Assembly (NCBI GenBank): GCA_018260275.1 | Contig: JAGLBK010000041.1 | Span: 1 to 15,471 of the forward strand | Reading direction: 5' to 3' | Length of the DNA stretch: 15,471 bases | Origin: Deinococcus sp. | Lineage (GTDB): Bacteria; Deinococcota; Deinococci; Deinococcales; Deinococcaceae | Program-made: the position numbers and the translations under genes | Notes under the pieces: generated by a model | Database searches by the model: none | What the model was told of the DNA's origin: nothing | The model's input: only the letters and a program-made list of their open reading frames with translations | Shown: positions 5,537 through 13,171 of the stretch, one piece after another | Numbering within the stretch: position 1 is the first letter of the stretch | Layout: the number at the start of each line of letters is the position of its first letter

Positions 5537-7141
5537 TCAGTCGCGTTCGCCCACCTGCTGCGTCTGGCTGACCTGCCCGCCCGCCCCCGGCCCGCCCGTG
5601 CTGCCCGTCATCATCAGGCCCAGCTGGGTTTCGGTGGCGTCGGCGGCGGCGACCTCACCCGCAATCTGGCCCTCGTACATCACCAGAATGCGGTCGGAGA
5701 GGTTCATAACTTCGCCCAGATCGGCGCTGACCAGCAGCACGGCCAGCCCCTGGTCACGGGCCTGCACGATGCTGGCATGAATGAACTCGATGGCCCCGAT
5801 GTCCACCCCGCGCGTGGGCTGGCTGGCGACCAGAATTTTTGGCCCTTTGCGCATCTCACGGGCCACGATCAGTTTCTGCGCGTTGCCGCCGCTGTAGCTG
5901 CCCGCCGGAAGACTGGTGCTGCGCGGCCTCACGTCATACTTTTCCGAGAGGTCGCGGGCATTTTGCTCGATCACGTCCTGTTTCAAAAAGCCCAGCGGCC
6001 CGGCGAAGGGGGCGCGGTCCTGTTCGCCCAGAATGTAGTTTTCGGCAGTGGACATGTCCAGCACCAGCCCGCGCTCGTTGCGGTCCTCGGGAATGTGCGA
6101 AAGCCCCGACGCCTCGACCTCGCGCACGCCATGCGCCGGGTGGCCCAGGTAGGTGATCTGCCCCTGCTGCACCGGAATCAGGCCGGTGATCGCCTCGACC
6201 AGTTCGCTCTGACCGTTGCCCTCCACGCCCGCGATGCCCACGATTTCGCCCGCACGCACCTGAAAACTGACGCCGTCCACGGCATTGCGGTGTTCACCGC
6301 GCACGACCACGTTCTGCACATCAAGTGCGACTTCGCCGGGCTGCGCGGGGGCCTTGTGGACCTTGAGGCTCACGTCGCGCCCCACCATCATGCGGGCGAG
6401 CGTTTCGGTGGTCGCGCCCGCCGCCGGAATGCTGCCGATCATGCGGCCGTCGCGGATCACGCTGATGGTGTCCGAGATGTGCAGCACCTCGTTCAGCTTG
6501 TGTGAGATAAAAATAACCGCGTTGCCGCTCGCCGCGTACTGGGTCTTGAGGAACTCGAACAGTTCGTCGGTTTCGCTGGGGGTCAGCACGGCGGTCGGTT
6601 CGTCCAGAATCAGGATGCGGGCGCCCCGGTACAGCGTCTTGAGGATTTCGACCTTCTGCTGCTGGCCCACCGGCAACTCGCCCACCAGCGCGTCGGGGTT
6701 CAGGCCGAAGCCGAATTGCGCCACCAGCTCGGCCACGCGCCGCCGCGCCGCGCCGTAGTTGATGCTGATGCCCTGGGTCGGTTCCGCGCCCAGGATGACG
6801 TTTTCGGTAACGGTGAGGGTGTCCACCAGCTGAAAGTGCTGGAACACCATCCCGATGCCTTTGGCAATGGCGTCGGCGGGGCTGCTAAACGTCACGACCT
6901 GCCCGTCCACCACGATCTCGCCGCTGCTCGGCGGCTGCGCCCCGTAGACAATTTTCATCAGGGTACTTTTGCCCGCGCCGTTTTCACCGCACAGCGCATG
7001 CACGCTCCCCCAATTGACCTGAAGACTGATGTCGTCGTTGGCAAGCACCAGCGGAAAGCGCTTGGTGATGCCGCGCAGTTCGAGGGCCATGGGGGACTGG
7101 TGACGAACCTGGCTTAGCACGTCGGTGGTCGGAACGGTCAT
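5537..7141 (-). CDS. Nucleoside/simple-sugar ABC importer, double ATP-binding subunit
   Basis: A 534-residue protein with two fused ATPase domains, as in the RbsA/YufO/NupA group that works with BMP-family nucleoside-binding lipoproteins and two permeases. Domain 1 is canonical: Walker A GENGAGKST (52-60), signature LPVGQQQKVEILK (156-168), Walker B LILDEP (177-182) and switch His214 (FISHK). Domain 2 (about 271-510) is degenerate. Its P-loop reads GVEGNGQSE (305-313), with Gln for Lys, and its Walker B reads LVASQPTRGVD, with Ser-Gln for Asp-Glu. It keeps a good signature, SGGNAQK (417-423). Such asymmetry is usual for nucleoside-type members. No permease or binding-protein gene lies beside it: pyrF is downstream and a divergent TSUP gene upstream. 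The partners must be elsewhere. Confidence 0.88.
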   Translation of the reverse strand: MTVPTTDVLSQVRHQSPMALELRGITKRFPLVLANDDISLQVNWGSVHALCGENGAGKSTLMKIVYGAQPPSSGEIVVDGQVVTFSSPADAIAKGIGMVFQHFQLVDTLTVTENVILGAEPTQGISINYGAARRRVAELVAQFGFGLNPDALVGELPVGQQQKVEILKTLYRGARILILDEPTAVLTPSETDELFEFLKTQYAASGNAVIFISHKLNEVLHISDTISVIRDGRMIGSIPAAGATTETLARMMVGRDVSLKVHKAPAQPGEVALDVQNVVVRGEHRNAVDGVSFQVRAGEIVGIAGVEGNGQSELVEAITGLIPVQQGQITYLGHPAHGVREVEASGLSHIPEDRNERGLVLDMSTAENYILGEQDRAPFAGPLGFLKQDVIEQNARDLSEKYDVRPRSTSLPAGSYSGGNAQKLIVAREMRKGPKILVASQPTRGVDIGAIEFIHASIVQARDQGLAVLLVSADLGEVMNLSDRILVMYEGQIAGEVAAADATETQLGLMMTGSTGGPGAGGQVSQTQQVGERD

Positions 7142-7148
7142 GGCAGGC

Positions 7149-7154
7149 AGTTTA
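7149..7154 (-). promoter_or_regulatory. Candidate leaderless -10 box (TAAACT) for the ABC ATPase gene
   Basis: TAAACT on the minus strand ends 7 nt before the ATG at 7141. There is no Shine-Dalgarno between them. It faces the divergent TSUP promoter about 75 nt away, in a 101-nt spacer. Confidence 0.5.
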
Positions 7155-7229
7155 ACGCGGTCACTGTGTCTAGAGACTGCCCCCCCACACCCTTTGGTTC
7201 AGAAGTGCCCTAGCCCAGGCAAAAGCTGC

Positions 7230-7235
7230 TAGCGT
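7230..7235 (+). promoter_or_regulatory. Candidate leaderless -10 box (TAGCGT) for the TSUP gene
   Basis: TAGCGT fits TANNNT and ends 7 nt before the GTG at 7243. There is no Shine-Dalgarno. The 7-nt spacing supports the choice of GTG start. Confidence 0.45.
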
Positions 7236-7242
7236 CGCACAA

Positions 7243-8004
7243 GTGTCTACCTACCCCGGCCCCGAGGCCCTGATCTATGGCCTGCCCCTCGCCTTTCTCG
7301 CCGGATTTATCGACGCGGTGGCGGGCGGCGGCGGCACCATCACGCTGCCCACCCTGTTTTTCATGGGCCTCAGCCCGGCGCACGCGGTGGCGACCAACAA
7401 GCTGCTGGCGATTTTCGGGTCGGCCAGTTCGACCTACCAGTACGCCAGAAACGGTCACATCGAAACGGCGCTGATCCTGCGCCTGATTCCGCTGGCCCTG
7501 CTCGGCAGTGCGCTGGGGGCGTATCTGGTGCATTTTGTCGACCCGAACATCTTCAAGACGCTGGTGGGCGTGGTCATCCTGGGCGTGGGGGCGCTGGTGC
7601 TGATGAACAAGCGCCTGGGCCTGGAGGACCGTTACCCCGGCCTCACCGCCCGCACGCTGGCGATCACGCTGCCCGGCACCTTCATCATCGGGCTGTACGA
7701 CGGCTTCATCGGCCCCGGCACCGGCACCTTCCTGATGTTCGTGTTCACGCTGGCAGGCTTCAATCTGGTCCGTTCCAGCGGCAACGCCCGCGCCATCAAC
7801 CTCGCGACCAACGCGGGGGCCTTCGTGCTCTTTTTGCTTCAGGGCAACATGGTCTTCTGGATCGGCCTGCCGATGGGCGTCGCCAACGCGCTGGGGGCCT
7901 ACGCGGGCGCAAAAATGGCGATGTTGCGCGGCTCGGCCTTCGTGAAGTGGATGTACGGCCTGATCGTGGTGCTGGTGGCGGCCAAGCTGTTCTCGGGCCA
8001 CTGA
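7243..8004 (+). CDS. TSUP-family (TauE/SafE) membrane permease
   Basis: A 253-residue inner-membrane protein of the TauE/SafE (DUF81, YfcA-like) family. These transport sulfite, sulfoacetate, taurine-derived or related organic anions; the substrate cannot be read from the sequence. Residues 15-40 carry the family opening FLAGFIDAVAGGGGTITLP, and its internal repeat appears near 166-186 as IIGLYDGFIGPGTGTFLM. About eight hydrophobic segments are visible, including 60-75, 82-100, 106-122, 155-170, 175-190, 205-220, 222-240 and a C-terminal one near 240-250. GTG is preferred as start because a TAGCGT box lies 7 nt before it and the first helix begins soon after. The gene stands alone, divergent from the ABC ATPase gene. 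Confidence 0.9.
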   Translation: MSTYPGPEALIYGLPLAFLAGFIDAVAGGGGTITLPTLFFMGLSPAHAVATNKLLAIFGSASSTYQYARNGHIETALILRLIPLALLGSALGAYLVHFVDPNIFKTLVGVVILGVGALVLMNKRLGLEDRYPGLTARTLAITLPGTFIIGLYDGFIGPGTGTFLMFVFTLAGFNLVRSSGNARAINLATNAGAFVLFLLQGNMVFWIGLPMGVANALGAYAGAKMAMLRGSAFVKWMYGLIVVLVAAKLFSGH

Positions 8005-8069
8005 GACTGAATAGTGCCGAAGTCTCACCCATAAAACATAATTTGCTTACTGAAACGCACTCCGCGTTA

Positions 8070-8127
8070 CCCCTCTCCCAGCCTCTCGCGGTGCGAGCTG
8101 TACCAGTCCCCCGCAAGGGTGGAGGGG
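8070..8127. repeat. Branched imperfect palindrome in the TSUP-msrA spacer
   Basis: CCCCTCTCCC (8070-8079) can pair with GGGTGGAGGGG (8117-8127) as an outer stem. Inside it, CTCGC-GGT-GCGAG (8085-8097) is a perfect small hairpin and a C-rich/GCAA/GGG hairpin sits near 8108-8119. The cloverleaf-like layout resembles a dispersed intergenic repeat more than a terminator. I cannot show a second copy in this window. Confidence 0.4.
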
Positions 8128-8159
8128 CTAAAAACCTCGCACTTATCGGGCGGTCCATT

Positions 8160-8202
8160 TGCCGAAACTGCACTGCTCTGAATCATGAGAGTCTTTTCGG
8201 CA
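8160..8202. repeat. 8-bp inverted repeat with nested stem upstream of msrA
   Basis: TGCCGAAA (8160-8167) and TTTCGGCA (8195-8202) are exact reverse complements 27 nt apart. A nested CTCT..AGAG pair lies between them around 8176-8191. It ends 81 nt before the msrA start, in the 279-nt spacer 8005-8283, which holds no convincing gene. It could be part of one larger structured element with 8070-8127. Confidence 0.4.
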
Positions 8203-8283
8203 CCACTCAGGGCCACTAAGAGCAGCGCCAAATGAGTCTCCTGGCCCACTTTCCCGCCTCCCCGGCAGGCGCACAATACCCGC

Positions 8284-8814
8284 ATGAGTGAACAGGCCAT
8301 ACTGGCGGGCGGCTGCTTCTGGTGTACCGAAGCGGTCCTGAAAGACGTGCGCGGCGTCGAGAAAATCGAGAGCGGGTACATCGGCGGGCAGGTCGCCAAC
8401 CCCACCTACCGGCAGGTCTGCGGCGGCGATACCGGGCACGCCGAGGCGGTGCGCGTTACCTTCGACCCCGCAGTGGTCAGCTACGGCGACCTGCTGCGGC
8501 TCTTCATGGTCACGCACGACCCCACCAGCCTCAACCGGCAGGGCGCCGACGTAGGCACGCAGTACCGCAGCGCCGTGTTTCCGCTGACGCCCGAGCAGGA
8601 GGCACAGACCCGCGCCGTCTTCGCCGAACTGGAACAGCAGCAGGTGTTCGGGCGGCCCATCGTGACCAGCATCGAACCGGCCACGACCTTCTACGTCGCT
8701 GAGGACTACCACCAGGACTACTACGCCAACAATCCGAATCAGGGCTACTGCATGGCGGTCATCGCACCCAAAGTCGCCAAACTCCGCGCCCACTACGGGC
8801 AACTGCTGCGCTGA
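8284..8814 (+). CDS. msrA: Peptide-methionine (S)-S-oxide reductase MsrA
   Basis: MsrA reduces the S-epimer of methionine sulfoxide in proteins or free methionine, with thioredoxin as usual reductant. The 176 residues are normal for the family. The active-site motif GGCFWC is at residues 9-14, with C11 as nucleophile and E16 nearby. A late segment, YHQDYYANNPNQGYC (142-156), supplies the substrate-pocket tyrosines and the likely resolving cysteine C156. H79, D80 and P81 come from the conserved HDPTSLNRQGADVGTQYRS region. The gene is single; a weak CACAAT box ends 6 nt before the ATG and there is no Shine-Dalgarno. It fits an oxidation-resistant lifestyle, but msrA is widespread. No msrB lies beside it. 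Confidence 0.95.
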   Translation: MSEQAILAGGCFWCTEAVLKDVRGVEKIESGYIGGQVANPTYRQVCGGDTGHAEAVRVTFDPAVVSYGDLLRLFMVTHDPTSLNRQGADVGTQYRSAVFPLTPEQEAQTRAVFAELEQQQVFGRPIVTSIEPATTFYVAEDYHQDYYANNPNQGYCMAVIAPKVAKLRAHYGQLLR

Positions 8815-8845
8815 GCGGCCCGGCGGCCATCAGTCTTTGGCCCGG

Positions 8846-8877
8846 TAACACCTGCGCTGGCGCGGCGCACGGTGTTA
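8846..8877. promoter_or_regulatory. 12-bp hairpin between msrA and the sdh operon
   Basis: TAACACCTGCGC (8846-8857) pairs with GCGCACGGTGTTA (8865-8877) with a single bulged C and a 7-nt loop. It begins 31 nt after the msrA stop and ends 101 nt before sdhC. No T-tract follows, so it is not a classical terminator. The overlapping TTATGCT (8875-8881) could be a -10 for sdh, which would make the hairpin an operator. Both readings are inference. Confidence 0.4.
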
Positions 8878-8963
8878 TGCTGGGAAAGTCTGAGTTGAAT
8901 GTGGTGTAGGTCAAGGCCCACCCACCGCCCCTCACCCGGTTAAGAGTGAGTGGTCAGCACCCC

Positions 8964-8970
8964 GAGGAGG
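8964..8970 (+). promoter_or_regulatory. Strong ribosome binding site (GAGGAGG) for sdhC
   Basis: GAGGAGG is 8 nt before the sdhC ATG. A strong Shine-Dalgarno here, unlike the SD-less single genes nearby, indicates the sdh operon has a normal 5' leader. Confidence 0.75.
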
Positions 8971-8978
8971 ACTAAGGA

Positions 8979-9335
8979 ATGTATAAGGGAAGAGAAGGCC
9001 AGTGGGCATTCCTGCTTCACCGTATTTCAGGGTTAGCCATCCTGGTTTACCTGCTGCTGCACGTATTCAGCATCGGCTCGATGATCTTCGGTGAGCCGTT
9101 TTACATGAAGATTCACAACACCTACGATTTCGTGCTGTTCCGGCTTGGCCTGGTCGCGGTCGTGGCGGCGGTGGTCTATCACGCTTTCAACGGCCTGCGC
9201 ATCATTCTGATGGACTTCACCAGCATCGGCGTTTCGGTGCAGCGTCAGGCGTGGTACGGCGTGCTGGGCATCACGGCGCTGGCGACGCTCTACGCGCTGA
9301 TCAAGCTCATTCCGCGCATCGCAGGGGGCTACTAA
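8979..9335 (+). CDS. sdhC: Succinate dehydrogenase cytochrome b subunit SdhC
   Basis: Membrane anchor of complex II, helping bind haem b and the quinone. The 118-residue protein has three hydrophobic segments, at about 18-37, 52-70 and 94-112. HRISG (14-18) is the conserved SdhC opening, whose Arg and Ser contribute to the quinone site. VYHAFNGLR (67-75) carries the probable haem-ligand histidine H68. A GAGGAGG site 8 nt upstream fixes the start. It is the first gene of sdhC-sdhD-sdhA-sdhB; the sdhD ATG follows its TAA stop with no gap, so the two anchors are translationally coupled. Confidence 0.93.
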   Translation: MYKGREGQWAFLLHRISGLAILVYLLLHVFSIGSMIFGEPFYMKIHNTYDFVLFRLGLVAVVAAVVYHAFNGLRIILMDFTSIGVSVQRQAWYGVLGITALATLYALIKLIPRIAGGY

Positions 9336-9716
<381 letters not shown>

Positions 9717-9728
9717 GGAACTTTAGCT

Positions 9729-11468
<1,740 letters not shown>

Positions 11469-11480
<12 letters not shown>

Positions 11481-11494
11481 ACGCGTGTATTAAA
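11469..11494 (+). repeat. 13-bp tandem duplication across the sdhA stop
   Basis: CGCGTGTATTAAA occurs at 11469-11481 and again at 11482-11494. The first copy spans the last sdhA codons (Arg-Val-Tyr-stop); the second is an untranslated duplicate. It abuts the heptad-repeat element at 11493. Confidence 0.85.
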
Positions 11495-11574
11495 GGCGTG
11501 TAGCGTGTGGCATGTGGCGTGTGGAGAAAACAGAAGGTCTTTCTACACGCCACGGGCCACCAGCCACAAGCCCC
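11493..11574. repeat. Heptad-repeat inverted element, copy 2, inside the sdh operon
   Basis: Left arm 7-mers: AAGGCGT (11493-11499), GTAGCGT (11500-11506), GTGGCAT (11507-11513), GTGGCGT (11514-11520), GTGGAGA (11521-11527). Right arm read on the minus strand from 11574 to 11540: GGGGCTT, GTGGCTG, GTGGCCC, GTGGCGT, GTAGAAA. The core, AACAG-AAG-GTCTTT (11529-11542), shares AACAG and GTCTTT with the copy at 4629-4695. It fills almost the whole sdhA-sdhB gap, so the mRNA there could fold into a long hairpin that might reset the sdhA:sdhB expression ratio. Confidence 0.82.
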
Positions 11575-11581
11575 GAAAGGG
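11575..11581 (+). promoter_or_regulatory. Ribosome binding site (GAAAGGG) deciding the sdhB start
   Basis: GAAAGGG ends 6 nt before the ATG at 11588 and immediately follows the heptad element. It supports ATG 11588 over upstream in-frame starts that would lie inside the repeat. Confidence 0.6.
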
Positions 11582-11587
11582 AAAACC

Positions 11588-12373
11588 ATGACCCAGACCC
11601 CTGTTACAGATTCCGCAGTCAACCCCCAGGTCGCTGCCGCGCCCGTCGCCGTAGACGTGCCGATGATGCGCCTGCACGTCAAGATTCTGCGCTTCAACCC
11701 CGAAACCGACAAGAAAGCCCACTGGGTCACCTACGATATGGAAGCGCAGCCCGGCGACCGTATGGTGGATGTGCTCAACGAGATCAAGTGGTACAAGGAA
11801 ACCGGCCTGGCCTTCCGCCGCTCGTGCCAGCACGGCATTTGCGGCAGCGACGCCATGCTGATCAACGGGCGCAACCGCCTGGCCTGCAAGACCCTGGTGC
11901 GCGACGTGGCGAAAGACGGTGGCACCGTGACCGTCGAACCTATTCGCGGCCTGAAGGTCGAAAAAGACCTGCTGGTGGACATGGAGCCGTTCTTCGACGC
12001 CTACCGCGCCATCATGCCGTACTTCATTCACCCGACGCCCTTTCCGGCCAAGGAGCAGTACCAGTCCGAGGCCAACGCCGAGAAGATGGCGCACTCCTCG
12101 AACTGCATTCTGTGCGCGTGCTGCACGACCTCGTGTCCCATTTTTTGGGTCAACGGTTCGTACATCGGCCCCGCCGCGCTGGTGCAGGCGCACCGCTTCA
12201 TCTTCGACACCCGCGACGAGGCCAAGCAGCAGCGTCTGGGCGTGGTGAACCAGAACACCGGCGTGTGGCGCTGCCGCACCGCGTACAACTGCACCGAAGC
12301 CTGCCCGCGCGGCATTCCGATTACCCAGCTGATCGAGGAAGTCAAGCGCGAAGTGATGTTCGGCCAGTCGTAA
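11588..12373 (+). CDS. sdhB: Succinate dehydrogenase iron-sulfur subunit SdhB
   Basis: Electron-transfer subunit of complex II carrying three iron-sulfur clusters. With the ATG at 11588 it has 261 residues. The 2Fe-2S site is in CQHGICGSD with C80 and C85, D88 replacing a third Cys (as in E. coli SdhB), and C100. The 4Fe-4S/3Fe-4S region has C173, C176, C179, C183, then C229, C235 and C239 in WRCRTAYNCTEACP. An Ala/Pro/Val-rich tail of about 25 residues precedes the first strand (MMRLHVKILRF) and is longer than usual. The frame is open further upstream, but that would translate the heptad repeat. It is the last gene of the operon, followed by a clear terminator. Confidence 0.95.
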   Translation: MTQTPVTDSAVNPQVAAAPVAVDVPMMRLHVKILRFNPETDKKAHWVTYDMEAQPGDRMVDVLNEIKWYKETGLAFRRSCQHGICGSDAMLINGRNRLACKTLVRDVAKDGGTVTVEPIRGLKVEKDLLVDMEPFFDAYRAIMPYFIHPTPFPAKEQYQSEANAEKMAHSSNCILCACCTTSCPIFWVNGSYIGPAALVQAHRFIFDTRDEAKQQRLGVVNQNTGVWRCRTAYNCTEACPRGIPITQLIEEVKREVMFGQS

Positions 12374-12393
12374 AACAGCCGAAGCAAAGATGG

Positions 12394-12420
12394 AGAGGCC
12401 CGTGGTGGCCTCTTTTTTTT
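12394..12420 (+). terminator. Rho-independent terminator of the sdh operon
   Basis: AGAGGCC (12394-12400), loop CGTGGT, GGCCTCT (12407-12413), overlapping the start of an eight-T run (12413-12420). It lies 20 nt after the sdhB stop. Confidence 0.9.
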
Positions 12421-12464
12421 GCGGTCATGACGCACGGGGAGTCAGGCGGGAACTCTGGGGTGAG

Positions 12465-12470
12465 TAGAAT
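12465..12470 (+). promoter_or_regulatory. Candidate leaderless -10 box (TAGAAT) for the Uma2 gene
   Basis: TAGAAT ends 6 nt before the ATG at 12477, with no Shine-Dalgarno between. It is the same hexamer as at khpA. Confidence 0.5.
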
Positions 12471-12476
12471 AAGCCC

Positions 12477-13031
12477 ATGACTGAGCCGGCCCTTCGCAAA
12501 GTGACCGAGGAAGAATATCTGTCCTTACTGGAAACCTCTCCAGAAAAGTACGAATACATCGACGGTTTGCTCTACGCACAGGCCGGAAGCAGCTTGCCGC
12601 ATCTACGGATAACCCGTAATATCAGCCGCTTGCTTGCCAACGCCACCCAGGGCGGGCCGTGCTGGGCCTACAGCAGCGATATGAAAGTGAGGATCAGCCG
12701 CCTGGGGCGAACTTTTTACTACTTTCCCGACGTGGTCGTGGTTTGCACGCCACACGATGACCTGAAGGTGGGCGAGCAGAATCCCTGCCTGGTGGTCGAA
12801 GTCCTCAGCCCCAGCACCCGCAAGGTTGATCTGACCTACAAAATGCAGGATTACCTGAGCCTGCCGAGTCTGCAGGGCTACCTGATCGTAGACAGCGAAG
12901 CTCGCGCCGCCGAACTCCACAGGCGCACGCCGAACGGCTGGGAGCTGGAGCTTGTGCAGGACAGTGCCAAACTACCCTGTGTGAATCTGACCCTTACCCT
13001 GGAAGAAATTTACGACGGCACCAGCCTTTAA
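12477..13031 (+). CDS. Uma2-family (DUF820) putative nuclease
   Basis: A 184-residue Uma2 protein (PF05685), a family with a PD-(D/E)xK nuclease fold that is greatly expanded in cyanobacteria and Deinococcus; its biological role is unknown. Visible hallmarks are YEYIDGLLYA (25-34), the PDVVVV strand (84-89, D85), LVVEVLSPST (105-114, E108) and a D118...K122 pair in KVDLTYKMQDYL, followed by GYLIVDS. These are the acidic residues and lysine expected of an intact active site. It is monocistronic, with a TAGAAT box 6 nt before the ATG and a strong hairpin downstream. Codon use is GC-rich like the host, so it is not part of the AT-rich island that follows. Confidence 0.9.
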   Translation: MTEPALRKVTEEEYLSLLETSPEKYEYIDGLLYAQAGSSLPHLRITRNISRLLANATQGGPCWAYSSDMKVRISRLGRTFYYFPDVVVVCTPHDDLKVGEQNPCLVVEVLSPSTRKVDLTYKMQDYLSLPSLQGYLIVDSEARAAELHRRTPNGWELELVQDSAKLPCVNLTLTLEEIYDGTSL

Positions 13032-13058
13032 GCTGACTTCTAACATGCCGAAAAGCTC

Positions 13059-13099
13059 AGCCCCCGCCCGCCCCACTGGGGAGCATCGGCGGGGGCTTT
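13059..13099 (+). terminator. Terminator hairpin after the Uma2 gene
   Basis: AGCCCCCGCC (13059-13068) and GGCGGGGGCT (13088-13097) form a perfect 10-bp stem, with a second CCCC-ACT-GGGG hairpin in the loop. The T-tail is short (three Ts). It lies 27 nt after the Uma2 stop and marks the left edge of host-like sequence. Confidence 0.8.
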
Positions 13100-13121
13100 G
13101 GTATATGTCAAAAGCGTTGCT

Positions 13122-13137
13122 ACGCCAAATTTGGCGT
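13122..13137. promoter_or_regulatory. Perfect 16-bp palindrome before the HTH-endonuclease gene (possible operator)
   Basis: ACGCCAAATTTGGCGT equals its own reverse complement over all 16 bases. It overlaps an alternative GTG start (13136) and ends 34 nt before the preferred GTG (13172). It is a plausible binding site for the HTH domain of the encoded protein. A TTTTT run follows closely (13139-13143), so a weak terminator is the alternative. Confidence 0.5.
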
Positions 13138-13171
13138 GTTTTTCCGGGGAAGCAGATTCCAGAATTACATA

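Noticed and set aside
5447..6505. 352-codon plus-strand open frame across the ABC ATPase gene
   Set aside because: Antisense shadow; the minus strand has Walker A, signature and Walker B motifs.
7210..8028. 272-codon minus-strand open frame across the TSUP gene
   Set aside because: Its product is Gln/His/Arg-rich low-complexity text typical of antisense to a hydrophobic protein gene.
11507..11587. N-terminal extension of SdhB by 27 codons
   Set aside because: It would translate the heptad repeat element; the GAAAGGG site supports ATG 11588.
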